A model generated the notes under the pieces. The model did not search any database. It was given only the letters and a program-made list of their open reading frames with translations, and was not told the origin of the DNA. Made by a program: the position numbers and the translations under genes. Of a stretch of DNA of 64,000 bases, positions 55,901 to 64,000 are shown one piece after another (position 1 is the stretch's first letter; every line of letters starts with the position of its first letter). Source of the DNA: Blastopirellula marina (GTDB lineage: Bacteria; Planctomycetota; Planctomycetia; Pirellulales; Pirellulaceae); assembly GCF_002967765.1 (NCBI RefSeq), contig NZ_PUHY01000012.1, forward strand, positions 868,001-932,000, given 5' to 3'.

Positions 55901-56905
55901 ATCGAGCAACTGGTTGTAAAAGCGATCACGGTAATTTGCGATGACGGGTACTAGCTTCGAGAGGGTCATCTCCGAATGGTAAGCACCCGGTCCGTTTCCG
56001 GTGATGCCGGCGCCCATCAGGATCACGCCGGCCAGTACCGCAGCCGCCTCGTAAACCAACTCGTCATGTGATAGGTCGCTCGGTGGATTCCTGTCAACTC
56101 GATCGGTCAGCGCTTCGAGCGTGACCTGTTGTACGACGAAGCGGGTATAGCGTCCTTGAAGGTCGATGTGATCCGGATCCCACTGGCCAAATTGATAGTT
56201 GGGCCGTTTGTTGACGGGATGCTCAAAGTCATAAGCTCGCGGGTCGATTGCCAGTTCATCGAGTTGATCTGGTGTGAAGCCGGCATCTTGCAAGATATCG
56301 TCGTTCGTGGCTTGCAGTAACTCGAGCGTCTTTTCGACGATCTCTTGGTGCCGACCCAAACAGGCGCCTGCTCCCTTCAGCCAGATCGGAATTGGCCGAC
56401 AGAACTCGTGAGGGTACGGCTCAGTCTTGCGTGTTTCCAGGGCCGGTACAGGGCGATGGCCGATGTAGTCGTTCAGGTCTGCCAGGCAAAGTTTGCTAAC
56501 TCTGCTTTCGTCCTCCCATTGATCGGAATGGGAAAGGACCGCCTGGGTGGCTCGGACAATAAAATAGGGAGAGAAGAGCCTCTCGCCGCTTTGGTGAAAC
56601 AGTAAGTCCTGATGGAACTCAAGATAGGCTGGCAGAACAACATCGAACACATAGTGCAGGGCTGTTTCAGCCTGGCTGGACTGGGAAAGGGCGGCGGAAG
56701 AGGTCTTCAGGGCGGATAAACCCGATTTCATGCGTTCGCCAACGGTTTGCCAGGCCCAATCGTGATCGGGAGCCGTGGAGGGACACAGGAGGCGAAAAAG
56801 CTGGTCCATCGCGCTGGCAAAACGCGCGTCGTATTCTCCCGAAGAGAAGTTGTAATAACCGAGAACCTTCTCTAGCAGAGCATTCTCTTCAGATCGATCA
56901 CCCAT
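52904..56905 (-). CDS. Giant helical protein of unknown function (1333 residues)
   Basis: One long frame with no signal peptide and no membrane segment. It is predicted by eye to be almost entirely alpha-helical, with many amphipathic helices suggestive of a TPR- or solenoid-like scaffold (HVRLALIYSRMGYPDAASKQ, IECFITLAHQAMKRGDLD, AYGLVIEALLERNDF). An acidic linker lies around residue 710-750 (EEPDTDDIFDAAYEDVTYTD) and the C-terminus is acidic (SSEDEEDEE). No enzyme motif is visible. It precedes scpA on the same strand (166 bp) and is divergent from the beta-propeller gene. I do not recognise a family. The start at ATG 56905 has GGCAGG close upstream. Confidence 0.75.
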   Translation of the reverse strand: MGDRSEENALLEKVLGYYNFSSGEYDARFASAMDQLFRLLCPSTAPDHDWAWQTVGERMKSGLSALKTSSAALSQSSQAETALHYVFDVVLPAYLEFHQDLLFHQSGERLFSPYFIVRATQAVLSHSDQWEDESRVSKLCLADLNDYIGHRPVPALETRKTEPYPHEFCRPIPIWLKGAGACLGRHQEIVEKTLELLQATNDDILQDAGFTPDQLDELAIDPRAYDFEHPVNKRPNYQFGQWDPDHIDLQGRYTRFVVQQVTLEALTDRVDRNPPSDLSHDELVYEAAAVLAGVILMGAGITGNGPGAYHSEMTLSKLVPVIANYRDRFYNQLLDSCPAPMAERLNEESIQRRQPFGAARQHLNAYLSNRRAKQLAHVRLALIYSRMGYPDAASKQVDIVPTASARMQCRIECFITLAHQAMKRGDLDQTIDYIHKIVDRLHRAIECGAIVDPWNILGFDGQFSLFPAYENSVRDHRVDDLARLIEQIFDLMSQALSEAAVRDDEAARSKTAWAFEEFSMWWHQFATHELSSVDSPSGDEAFAAARRVADALRLWHKVGAEAGDVAFWSPHAEMFDSPKAYGLVIEALLERNDFVTTLALLMHWLERADEIPLHHLDTSYFSIATQWILAYQKYRTSLDDSPEIQAETWKMIQRFLDFQEANAGPYYKVPGWFSQTAKKGQFDEELEALFHGEEPDTDDIFDAAYEDVTYTDSTDDGNEGAIFEGGNSETSEDLQAESRRINTHISFLSCIAQLWQMAAFQAIRTEGEAVVVEKLMQWREQAISNYRELLELLLVVNQYKLSEISGDHQEMVEYDRQRAVKEFVLERIIMTTVSTASAARILSSAVAAIAPDQKQSLENLENEIGAEQTLAVDLLAAILAGDTDAVQQHFPPLLNTLKDKPLLYVPISKRGGPLRIVSARVRQSTIRELLHWLPRVGQYDLSRQLLDTARKMENDNPIGPGAITEFDALFETGFLAIIDAVVASSQSWEVAKEGVTELDNALVECLEHVTQNLLIVWLNHSRTLRLSAVEKFSDAAQWKLVQAFIQRYGRDLFTQHFFNRGNVRSILHGGVETWIERVREQWPEDDWPFFIQAMGTNINRTEAIACFSMVLEAVLENFAEYRDYNSTTTQSDRGEYLYMFLDFLRLRTAYDRVSWNLKPIVMTHEVLVRTGHAEAAQMWRKALADRIEDEADKYVRKLRDLQREYAMQMPTVADRIQERFVRPLAVDRICSLVERAMTDMGTEEASIAFNLLYDEAEALVQEPSGVGLDIPTWLKALDEEVTKVELKETFASENESWQPSEAIPLRKLSLEAVHDQIDSWTTHFSSEDEEDEE

Positions 56906-57309
56906 GTACCTGCCGTTTCATTTTCCTGAGCCCGCCATTTTGGGCAAAGGATGTAGTTTGCCTTCCCCTCAGAAGGGTGTTGTCCCCGTTGCTCAAAGTT
57001 CATGGTAGAGGGGACTGGCGACGGGGTCTAGGCGATACAACTCGCCGAGAATCGTCGAAAAACAAGGATTTAGCGAAAACCGGGCCAAAAACGTGACGAC
57101 AGCATGTCATCTGAATTAAGATGGAAAAACTCGGCAAGGTATTTGCCTTTCGAGTGTTATGCTTGAAAAGTACGCCATCGGCGTCTTTTTTGATTACGAT
57201 CTTATCTAAATTACCAAGTCCCACCTGGGGCGTTGGTACTAGTCTCGCTTGTTTCCGCCAGGAAAGCTGAGCCCGTCGATGTGGCTCAGTTGAAGGAATC
57301 ACGACACCT
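56906..57309. other. 404-bp divergent intergenic region
   Basis: No gene is seen. Two short hairpins lie on the plus strand: GGCAA/TTGCC near 57133-57147, and ACGCC/GGCGT at 57172-57184 followed by TTTTTT. They resemble a weak leader structure before the propeller gene. Confidence 0.35.
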
Positions 57310-58977
57310 ATGCAAATTCAGAAACTCGCTTCGCGTCTTGCCGTGTTTGCCCTGGTCGCCATGGCTGCGACTCCTGCAATGGCTCAACTTGGGCCGCGAA
57401 CGTTCTCTCCGTACGAATTGGAACGACTCGGGCTTGAGCAAGTCTGGTCAGGTCAACTTCCGATCGATCCCCATCGGTCAGAGATGGAGACCTTCCGTCA
57501 GATCGTCAGCCTTAAAGATCCTCTGGTCGTCTTTGAGGTCGAGCAGAACGGCAAGAAGGTCACCTTCAGCTCTAACGAACTGGACGTTCTTGGCCAGCCG
57601 ATGGGTGAAGAGGGTGCGAAGAAGCAAGCCGACCAATACGTCGCCCGGCAGGACGAAAGTAAGGGAGAAGTAAAGGTCACTCGCCGCGAGGTTCCCAACG
57701 AAACCTTTCTGGTGCAAAGCAGTTCCGGCATTTTGATGTCGGTCGATGGTCGTACCGGCAAGACCGACTGGGCCGAACTTCGAGGCAATGCACGGTATCC
57801 TCAAACAACGGCCGACGCGAACGACGACATCGTGGTTTCCGTGAGCGGATTCAAGCTGAGTTGTCTACGTCGTGACAATGGTGCCGTGATGTGGACCCGC
57901 GAGTTGGAAGGTATTCCGATTTCAGGCCCCGTTGTGGGCGATCAATTCATTTACATTCCACTGCTTGATGGGACCGTTGTCGCCTATAACTTCGATGGAG
58001 GCCCACGTCTCGTTCCTCGCTATAAGTCGCTCGGCAAGATTCGGATGCCGGTCTTCGCGACACCAACTTCGATTGCTTGGGCGACGGATCGCAATTACTT
58101 CTACGTCGGTTATGCCGATCGTCCCCTGGTTCGATATCGGATTGAATCAAGTGGCGAGATCATCGCACCACCAAGTAATTACGGTCCGCTACGTCTGTTC
58201 TTTACAACAGCCACCGGCTACGTCTATTGCATCTATTCGACTGATGGGTCGATCCAATGGCGTTTCTCGTGCGGCGAGCCGATCGACAGCTCGGCGATTG
58301 GTATCGGCGATTCCGTCTTTGTGACGCTTCAGCGTGGCGGCATGTACAAGTTAGGTATGGAAGAAGGGGACGTTCGTTGGTTCGTGCCGCGGATCAAAAA
58401 GTTTCTGTCTGCCGGTGACCAGTACGTCTACTGCTTGGATGATGATGACAACTTGGTGGTCGTCGACATCAACTCCGGGGCTCAGGTTGGGGCCATGAGC
58501 CTGCAAGGGTACGATTTCTTTCACACCAATTCGAAGACCGATCGAATTATCATTGGGTCGAAAAAAGGAAAGATGGTTGTCTTACGTTCGAGTGCGTTGC
58601 CTTACCCTCTGGTCCATGTCGACGTGAAGAAACCGGGTGAAAAGCCAGATCCTTCGGCCGCTAAACCTGGTGCGGAAAGTGCAGCCCCAGCTGGCGATGG
58701 CTCGAATCCGTTCGCGTCTCCAGCAGCTGCGGGCGGTGGCGTTGCCGATCCATTCGGTGCACCGGCCAGCGGTGGCGGTGCAGCTGCTGATCCATTTGGA
58801 GCTCCGAGTGGTGGTGGAGGTGCGGCCGATCCGTTCGGCGGAAGTAGTGGCGGCAGTGATGCTTCCGATCCGTTCGGAAGTGGATCGAGCGATCCATTTG
58901 GAAGCGGCGGATCAAGCGACCCGTTTGGTGGCGGATCGGATAGCGGAGCCGGCATGAGCGATCCATTTGGCAACTAA
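57310..58977 (+). CDS. Secreted PQQ-like beta-propeller protein with DPF/NPF-repeat tail
   Basis: 555 residues. A signal peptide (about 1-25, ending PAMAQ) is followed by a linker and then a PQQ-type/BamB-like beta-propeller (residues about 130-430), with repeating blades such as GTVVAYNFDGG, GYVYCIYSTDGSIQWRF and DNLVVVDINSGAQVGAMS. The last 100 residues are low-complexity Gly/Ser/Ala with one NPF (466) and seven DPFG motifs (480, 494, 507, 520, 528, 537, 551). No catalytic site is seen; a scaffold or binding role is likely. It is divergent from the giant helical protein and ends at a strong terminator. Confidence 0.88.
   Translation: MQIQKLASRLAVFALVAMAATPAMAQLGPRTFSPYELERLGLEQVWSGQLPIDPHRSEMETFRQIVSLKDPLVVFEVEQNGKKVTFSSNELDVLGQPMGEEGAKKQADQYVARQDESKGEVKVTRREVPNETFLVQSSSGILMSVDGRTGKTDWAELRGNARYPQTTADANDDIVVSVSGFKLSCLRRDNGAVMWTRELEGIPISGPVVGDQFIYIPLLDGTVVAYNFDGGPRLVPRYKSLGKIRMPVFATPTSIAWATDRNYFYVGYADRPLVRYRIESSGEIIAPPSNYGPLRLFFTTATGYVYCIYSTDGSIQWRFSCGEPIDSSAIGIGDSVFVTLQRGGMYKLGMEEGDVRWFVPRIKKFLSAGDQYVYCLDDDDNLVVVDINSGAQVGAMSLQGYDFFHTNSKTDRIIIGSKKGKMVVLRSSALPYPLVHVDVKKPGEKPDPSAAKPGAESAAPAGDGSNPFASPAAAGGGVADPFGAPASGGGAAADPFGAPSGGGGAADPFGGSSGGSDASDPFGSGSSDPFGSGGSSDPFGGGSDSGAGMSDPFGN
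58705..58970 (+). repeat. DPFG/NPF short-peptide repeat tract
   Basis: Within the propeller gene, a Gly/Ser/Ala-rich coding tract with one NPF and seven DPFG units separated by 8 to 14 residues. The codons vary between units (GATCCATTC, GATCCGTTC, GACCCGTTT), so the repetition seems to be kept at protein level. Confidence 0.8.
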
Positions 58978-59010
58978 GCAATCGCCAATTGGCTAACTTG
59001 AAATTCACGA

Positions 59011-59046
59011 GCTCGCGGCGAACCTAGTTTTGCCGCGAGCTTTTTT
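59011..59046 (+). terminator. Intrinsic terminator of the beta-propeller gene
   Basis: GCTCGCGGC (59011-59019) and GCCGCGAGC (59032-59040), 9 bp perfect, 12-nt loop, followed by TTTTTT. It lies 34 bp after the stop codon. The remaining region to 59358 shows no gene. Confidence 0.88.
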
Positions 59047-59358
59047 CGTAACTCTCTACCCCATTGTATTCCTATCGCTTAGCCAGCTAACAGCATTCGG
59101 CAGACAGGTCGAAACATGGATCGTGTGATAAAATGGGGGTGGATTCGCCTTTGGATAGTGCATTCTGGGGCGATTTCCAGCTAAACTAACCAGTTCACTA
59201 TTCGCATGTCGGTCCCGCTTGGCTAACCCCCGCGAAGCTGGCGACGCCATGAATCATTCCTCGCAAGCCCCTCCCAATTTTCGTTACCTCTATCGTATTC
59301 GCGCGCGGATTGCCGCGGCGACATCGATTCACCCATGATTGCAGGAGATAGAACTCTC

Positions 59359-62300
59359 ATGACCAAGCATCTCGCATGGCTAGTCGCCGGCGCTATGGTC
59401 GCCCTTTGTGCGATCAGTCCGGTTCAGGCCGATGACGAAGGTTTCAAGCCGATATTTGATGGCAAGTCCTTGAACGGCTGGAGTGGAGCCGAAGGTTTTT
59501 GGAGCGTTCAAGACGGAGCGATCACCGGCACGACCACTTCCGAACATCCCACTAAAGGCAACACGTTCCTCATCTGGGAGCAAGGCAAGGTCGACAACTT
59601 TGAGTTGAAGCTGAAGTACAAGATTGTCGGCGGTAACTCTGGCATTCAGTATCGTTCGACCGACTTGGGTAACCACGTTGCCAAAGGGTATCAGGCCGAC
59701 ATCGATAGCGGAGATACCTACAGCGGGATCAACTACGAAGAACGTGGCCGCGGCATCCTTACCCAACGTGGCGAAAAAACCATCGTGCATGATGGCAACA
59801 AAGATCCAAAGAAAGAGCGATTCGCCGAGTCGGCCGATCTGCAAGCCAAGATCAAGAAGGAAGATTGGAATGACTATCACATCATCGCCGACGGCAATCA
59901 CCTGATCCACAAGATCAATGGTGTTGTCATGTCGGAAGTGATCGACGAAGGCGAAAAGGACGCACGAACCAGCGGCATACTTGCCCTTCAGTTGCATGCT
60001 GGACCGCCGATGCAGGTTCAGTTCAAAGACATCATGCTGAAGCGACTTCCAATGCAAGAGGGCAAGAAGAAAGTTGTCTTCGTGCCAGGTCGCCCTAGCC
60101 ACGGGTACGGTGCCCACGAGCATATGGCCGGTTGTCGTCTGCTGATGTTGGCGCTGACCGAGAACATGCCCCAGTTTGAAGCTGCTATCTACGAAGGTGG
60201 TTGGCCGTCCGATCCGACTGCTTTTGACAATGCGGACGCCGTGGTCGTTTATTGCGACGGTGGGCCAGGGCATTTGCTCAATCCTCATTTGGAAGAATTC
60301 CAAAAGTTGATGGATGACGGCGTCGGTCTAGCTTGTATTCACTACGGTGTGGAAACCACCAAAGGAGAAGCTGGCGACAAGTTCACCGATTGGATTGGTG
60401 GTTACTTCGAACCATGGTGGAGCGTTAATCCGCATTGGACCGCCTCGTTTGAGAAGTATGGCGAGCACCCCATTACCAATGGAGTCAAGCCATTCGAGAT
60501 CAACGACGAATGGTACTACAACATGCGATTCCGCGAAGGCATGAAGGACGTCACGCCGATTCTGACCGCAGTTCCTCCGAAGAGTACGCTCGATCGTCCC
60601 GATGGTCCGCACAGTGGTAATCCGCATGTTCGTGCTATGGTCGGTCAACCGCAACATGTTGCGTGGGCGGCTGATCGCGAAAATGGTGGCCGTGGCTTCG
60701 GTTTCACGGGCGGTCACAACCACTGGAATTGGGCCGATCCTAACTTCCGAAAAACGGTCCTGAATGCAATCGTCTGGATCAGCCACGAAGAAGTTCCGGC
60801 GGAAGGCGTCGAATCGGCATCGCTTTCGCGTGACGACCTGGAAGGTTTGATTCCTGGTCCGCGTCCCGAGCCTAAGAAGCCGGCTCCGAAGAAGGAAAAG
60901 AAGGTTTCGCTGAACGTGAAACCGAAGTTCAAGAGCCAGGTTGTTACGACCAGTACTCCTGGCAATCAGGTCGACGTTAGTGTCGACCTGGAAGGGGCAA
61001 AGCAGCTGTTTCTCGTCGTCACGGACGGCGGGAACGGCTTCGCTTGCGACTGGGCCGACTGGGTCGAACCAAAGTTGGTTGGCCCCAAAGGAGAAAAGAA
61101 GCTGACCGATCTGAAGTGGAAGCGAGCCTCAGCCGATTGGGGTAATGTTCAAGTCAATCGCAATGCTGGTGGTCAACCGTTGGTCGTCAATGGTCATACC
61201 GTCGAGTTCGGTATCGGCGTTCATGCGAACTCCGTTATCGCGTTCGACTTGCCAGATGGTTACACCAAGTTCGTTGCTAAAGGTGGTCTCGATAACGGCG
61301 GTACCAACCAGCAAGACGGTACTGCGACTTCCGTGCAGTTTGCAGTCTATACCCAAGATCCTGGTGACGTTTCCGCAACTGCCGCAAGCAGTGGGCATGA
61401 CCCTGAGGACGCCGTCGCTGGCTTGGATGTTTACGATGGTCTGGAAGCGACGCTTGTTGCGGCCGAACCTGACTTGAAAAGCTTGACGAACATCGATATC
61501 GATCATCGGGGCCGCATCTGGGTGTGCGACGTGATGAACTATCGCGGTAACAACGGTTCGCGTCCCGAAGGGGATCGCATTCTGATTTTGGAAGATGAAG
61601 ATGGGGACGGAGTGGCCGACAAAACGAAGGTCTACTACCAAGGTCGCGATGTCGATACGGCGATGGGAATTTGTGTGCTGGGCAACAAGGTAATTGTTTC
61701 TGCCGCACCGAATCTGATCGTTTTCACCGACGAAGATGGCGACGACAAGCCGGACAAAAAGGAACTACTGTTCACCAAAACCGGCCAACCACAGCACGAC
61801 CACTCCGCCCACAGCTTCCTCTTTGGTCCTGACGGCAAGCTTTATTGGAATGTTGGTAACACAGGCCGCCATGTTCACGATGCCCAAGGGAATGTTGTCG
61901 TTGACGTGGCAGGCAACGAGGTCGTGGATAACGGCAAACCTTACTTTGGTGGTATGCCGTTTCGCTGCAATCTGGATGGAAGTGAATTCGAGGTATTGGC
62001 CCACAACTTTCGAAACAATTACGAAGTGACGGTCGACTCGTTTGGTACTCTGTGGCAAAGCGACAACGACGACGACGGCAACCGCGGTGTCCGCATCAAT
62101 TACGTAATGGAATATGGTAACTTCGGCTACCTCGATCAAATGACAGGCGCCGGTTGGCGTACACCACGTACCAACATGGAAACCGAAGTGCCGCTCCAGC
62201 ATTGGCATTTGAACGATCCTGGCGTGGTGCCGAACCTGCTGCAAACGGGTGCTGGATCGCCAACGGGGATTTGTATTTACGAAGGAAACTTGCTTCCTAA

Positions 62301-64000
62301 AATCTTTCAAAACCAAATCATCCATTGCGATGCGGGCCCCAACATCGTGCGGGCTTATCCCGTCAAGAACGATGGTGCCGGCTACTCTGCTGAGTCTGTC
62401 GATATCCTTAAAGGAACACGTGACAATTGGTTCCGCCCGGCTGACGTCTGTGTCGCTCCCGATGGATCGATTTTTGTCAGCGACTGGTACGATCCAGGCG
62501 TCGGTGGCCACGGCCAACGCGATCTTGATCGTGGGCGGTTGTTCCGCGTTGCACCGGAAGGTGTGAAGTACAAGGTGCCAAAGTTCGACTTCTCGAGCGT
62601 CGATGGTTGTATTGCCGCTTTGAAGAACCCAAACCTAGCTACGCGTTATATGGCTTGGACCAACCTGCACGCTAAAGGAGCAGAAGCCGAATCGGCTTTA
62701 AAGGCCGCTTATGATTCGTCGAACGATGCTCGTTATAAAGCTCGCCTGATTTGGTTGTTAGGAAACATCGAAGGTACGGGACAACAATACGTCGACTTGG
62801 CCCTCTCTGTTGACAATCCCAACCTGCGAATTGTCGGCTTGCGAATGGCCCACGAACTAAAGATCCCAGCCACAGAAGTGGTGGCAAAGATTGTAGATGA
62901 CAAGTCGCCCCAGGTGCGGCGTCAAGCGGCAATCGAACTTCGCTTTGACGGAAGCGACGCCGCTTCGCAGCTATGGGCGAAGCTCGCCCAGCAATACGAT
63001 GGGAAAGATCGCTGGTACTTGGAGGCCTTAGGTATTGGTGCTGACCTGCACTGGGATTCCCGTTTATCTGCTTACTTGAAAGCGATTGGCGGCAAGGTGG
63101 ATACGGCTGCTGAGAAGGACATCGTGTGGCGAAGTCGCGCGAGCCAGACACCTTCGATGTTGGCGGATATGATTGAAGATACCGCCAATCCTGCCGAACA
63201 GTTGCCACGACTCTTCCGTGCCTTCGACTTCCAGCCGAATGCGGAAGGGGTGAACAATGCCATGGTTGCATTGGCATTTGGTAATTCACGTCAAGATAAT
63301 GCCGAGACGATGATCATTTCCGAATCGGTCAAACGCTTGCGGAATTACGATGTTGCTAAAAATGCTGAATCAGCCGCTGCGATGGACAAGGCGCTCAGCA
63401 AAGTGGCGGGCAGTTTAGCGTATGTTGAACTGGTGGATCGCTTTGAGCAGGCGAAATACTATCCACAACTGCTGGCCCTGGCGATCTCGCAGCCTGAATC
63501 GGAAGCAGGTGTCGCGGCTGCCGACGTACTACTTCGACGCGGCCAGAAGGATCTCTTGCAAAGCGTTCTTACCGAAGGAACTCCTGAGGATAAGGTCGCG
63601 CTGACGACTGCAATTTCTAACAGCAGCAGTGGTCAGGCAAATGCTTGGATGCGACGGATGCTCAACGATTCGTCCCAAGACCTTCAAGTTCGTCGCATCG
63701 CCGTGAAAGGCTTGGCCAGCAACAAGGGCACCGCTACTCAGCTTCTCGAGATGGCCAAAGCCGGCAAACTGGACGAAGAACTGATGCAGGCCGCAGCGGC
63801 ACCGTTGAAGATTTCCGTGTGGGGCGACATCCGTCAGAAGGCGTCCGAAATCTTCCCCCAGCCTCCTTCCAAGGATAACAAGCCGCTGCCGCCGCTCGAT
63901 CAATTGGTGAGAATGCGTGGTTCGGTTGACAAGGGAAAACAGGTGTTCGCGACGACGGGAACTTGTAGTAAGTGCCACGTGGTGAATAAAGAAGGCAAAG
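59359..64000 (+). CDS. Giant DUF1080-ThuA-NPCBM-dehydrogenase-HEAT-cytochrome fusion, 3'-truncated
   Basis: The frame is open from ATG 59359 to the window end (about 1547 codons), so the gene is incomplete. The signal peptide is about 1-24 (ends PVQA). Then: DUF1080/3-keto-disaccharide hydrolase-like (FKPIFDGKSLNGWSG, about 30-235); ThuA-like (KKVVFVPGRPSHGYGAHE, then TGGHNHWNW, about 236-480); an NPCBM-like carbohydrate-binding region (FGIGVHANSVIAFDLP, about 515-665); a PVC-type membrane-bound dehydrogenase beta-propeller (GLEATLVAAEPDLKSLTNID, about 690-1065); HEAT-like helices; and a cytochrome c motif CSKCH at 1536-1540. It probably acts on sugars or glycosides and passes electrons to heme. 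AGGAG lies 11 nt before the ATG. Confidence 0.93.
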   Translation, partial: MTKHLAWLVAGAMVALCAISPVQADDEGFKPIFDGKSLNGWSGAEGFWSVQDGAITGTTTSEHPTKGNTFLIWEQGKVDNFELKLKYKIVGGNSGIQYRSTDLGNHVAKGYQADIDSGDTYSGINYEERGRGILTQRGEKTIVHDGNKDPKKERFAESADLQAKIKKEDWNDYHIIADGNHLIHKINGVVMSEVIDEGEKDARTSGILALQLHAGPPMQVQFKDIMLKRLPMQEGKKKVVFVPGRPSHGYGAHEHMAGCRLLMLALTENMPQFEAAIYEGGWPSDPTAFDNADAVVVYCDGGPGHLLNPHLEEFQKLMDDGVGLACIHYGVETTKGEAGDKFTDWIGGYFEPWWSVNPHWTASFEKYGEHPITNGVKPFEINDEWYYNMRFREGMKDVTPILTAVPPKSTLDRPDGPHSGNPHVRAMVGQPQHVAWAADRENGGRGFGFTGGHNHWNWADPNFRKTVLNAIVWISHEEVPAEGVESASLSRDDLEGLIPGPRPEPKKPAPKKEKKVSLNVKPKFKSQVVTTSTPGNQVDVSVDLEGAKQLFLVVTDGGNGFACDWADWVEPKLVGPKGEKKLTDLKWKRASADWGNVQVNRNAGGQPLVVNGHTVEFGIGVHANSVIAFDLPDGYTKFVAKGGLDNGGTNQQDGTATSVQFAVYTQDPGDVSATAASSGHDPEDAVAGLDVYDGLEATLVAAEPDLKSLTNIDIDHRGRIWVCDVMNYRGNNGSRPEGDRILILEDEDGDGVADKTKVYYQGRDVDTAMGICVLGNKVIVSAAPNLIVFTDEDGDDKPDKKELLFTKTGQPQHDHSAHSFLFGPDGKLYWNVGNTGRHVHDAQGNVVVDVAGNEVVDNGKPYFGGMPFRCNLDGSEFEVLAHNFRNNYEVTVDSFGTLWQSDNDDDGNRGVRINYVMEYGNFGYLDQMTGAGWRTPRTNMETEVPLQHWHLNDPGVVPNLLQTGAGSPTGICIYEGNLLPKIFQNQIIHCDAGPNIVRAYPVKNDGAGYSAESVDILKGTRDNWFRPADVCVAPDGSIFVSDWYDPGVGGHGQRDLDRGRLFRVAPEGVKYKVPKFDFSSVDGCIAALKNPNLATRYMAWTNLHAKGAEAESALKAAYDSSNDARYKARLIWLLGNIEGTGQQYVDLALSVDNPNLRIVGLRMAHELKIPATEVVAKIVDDKSPQVRRQAAIELRFDGSDAASQLWAKLAQQYDGKDRWYLEALGIGADLHWDSRLSAYLKAIGGKVDTAAEKDIVWRSRASQTPSMLADMIEDTANPAEQLPRLFRAFDFQPNAEGVNNAMVALAFGNSRQDNAETMIISESVKRLRNYDVAKNAESAAAMDKALSKVAGSLAYVELVDRFEQAKYYPQLLALAISQPESEAGVAAADVLLRRGQKDLLQSVLTEGTPEDKVALTTAISNSSSGQANAWMRRMLNDSSQDLQVRRIAVKGLASNKGTATQLLEMAKAGKLDEELMQAAAAPLKISVWGDIRQKASEIFPQPPSKDNKPLPPLDQLVRMRGSVDKGKQVFATTGTCSKCHVVNKEGK

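Noticed and set aside
57130-57191. Two short hairpins ahead of the beta-propeller gene as an attenuator
   Set aside because: The stems are only 5 bp and no leader peptide or ligand-binding fold is evident; kept only as a note on the intergenic region.
58705-58970. DNA-level tandem repeat in the propeller gene
   Set aside because: Unit lengths and codons vary; the regularity is at protein level (DPFG), so it is not a simple minisatellite.
59380-60303. A 307-codon minus-strand open frame
   Set aside because: It lies antisense to the DUF1080 and ThuA coding region, whose protein matches known domains; the frame is a shadow caused by codon bias.
61765-62517. A 250-codon minus-strand open frame
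   Set aside because: Antisense to the dehydrogenase propeller; the translated sequence shows no domain and no ribosome site.

Overview
The window looks like chromosomal DNA of a planctomycete, most likely of the Pirellulaceae (Rhodopirellula/Blastopirellula/Bremerella type). The reasons are the combination of sulfatases, the Planctomycetes-rich families DUF1592/DUF1587/DUF1588/DUF1585, DUF1552, DUF1549/DUF1553 and DUF1501 with c-type heme motifs, a giant DUF1080-ThuA-NPCBM-dehydrogenase-cytochrome fusion, DUF4038 glycosidases, and many secreted or membrane proteins of unknown function. No rRNA, tRNA, CRISPR array, phage or insertion sequence was recognised. The genus is inference.

Layout. 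1-7.9 kb: two convergent sulfatases (the first cut by the window edge), a YCII-like protein, a DUF5060/DUF4038 glycosidase, two tandem TerB-like proteins, a SRPBCC/GyrI-like protein and an ArsR regulator. 8-13 kb: a DUF2254 membrane protein, a two-gene osmolyte ABC transporter whose second gene fuses permease and binding protein, and a methyltransferase. 13-17 kb: a secreted prenyltransferase-repeat protein, a lone GroES, a small membrane protein, an endonuclease III-like DNA glycosylase and a CPBP protease.

17.2-26.8 kb is the most unusual part. It holds eleven consecutive same-strand genes for small proteins, each with one N-terminal membrane segment and an alpha-helical, HEAT-like body. 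The first three are single-chain versions. After a terminator and two more hairpins, the next eight alternate between two architectures (A, B, A, B ...) and are mostly linked by stop/start overlaps. Motif comparison by eye suggests that the first three proteins equal an A domain joined to a B domain, so the A/B pairs are probably split, interacting partners. I do not know of a described system with this layout.

27.4-36.8 kb is housekeeping: gyrA with gmd and rmd directly behind it, coaX and obgE, rpmA, an unknown secreted protein and nadA. 37.2-40.2 kb is a dedicated fatty-acid or polyketide-like set: dehydratase, long acyl carrier protein, second dehydratase, ketosynthase. 40.4-48.8 kb has two Planctomycetes gene pairs (DUF1592+DUF1552 and DUF1549/1553+DUF1501) for secreted cytochrome-containing and Tat-exported proteins. 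48.8-56.9 kb, all on the minus strand, holds a pentapeptide-repeat protein, hemW, an RNase Z-like protein, scpA and a 1333-residue unknown helical protein. Divergent from the last is a secreted beta-propeller protein with a DPF/NPF-repeat tail. The window ends inside the giant ThuA-type fusion gene, just after its heme-binding CxxCH motif.
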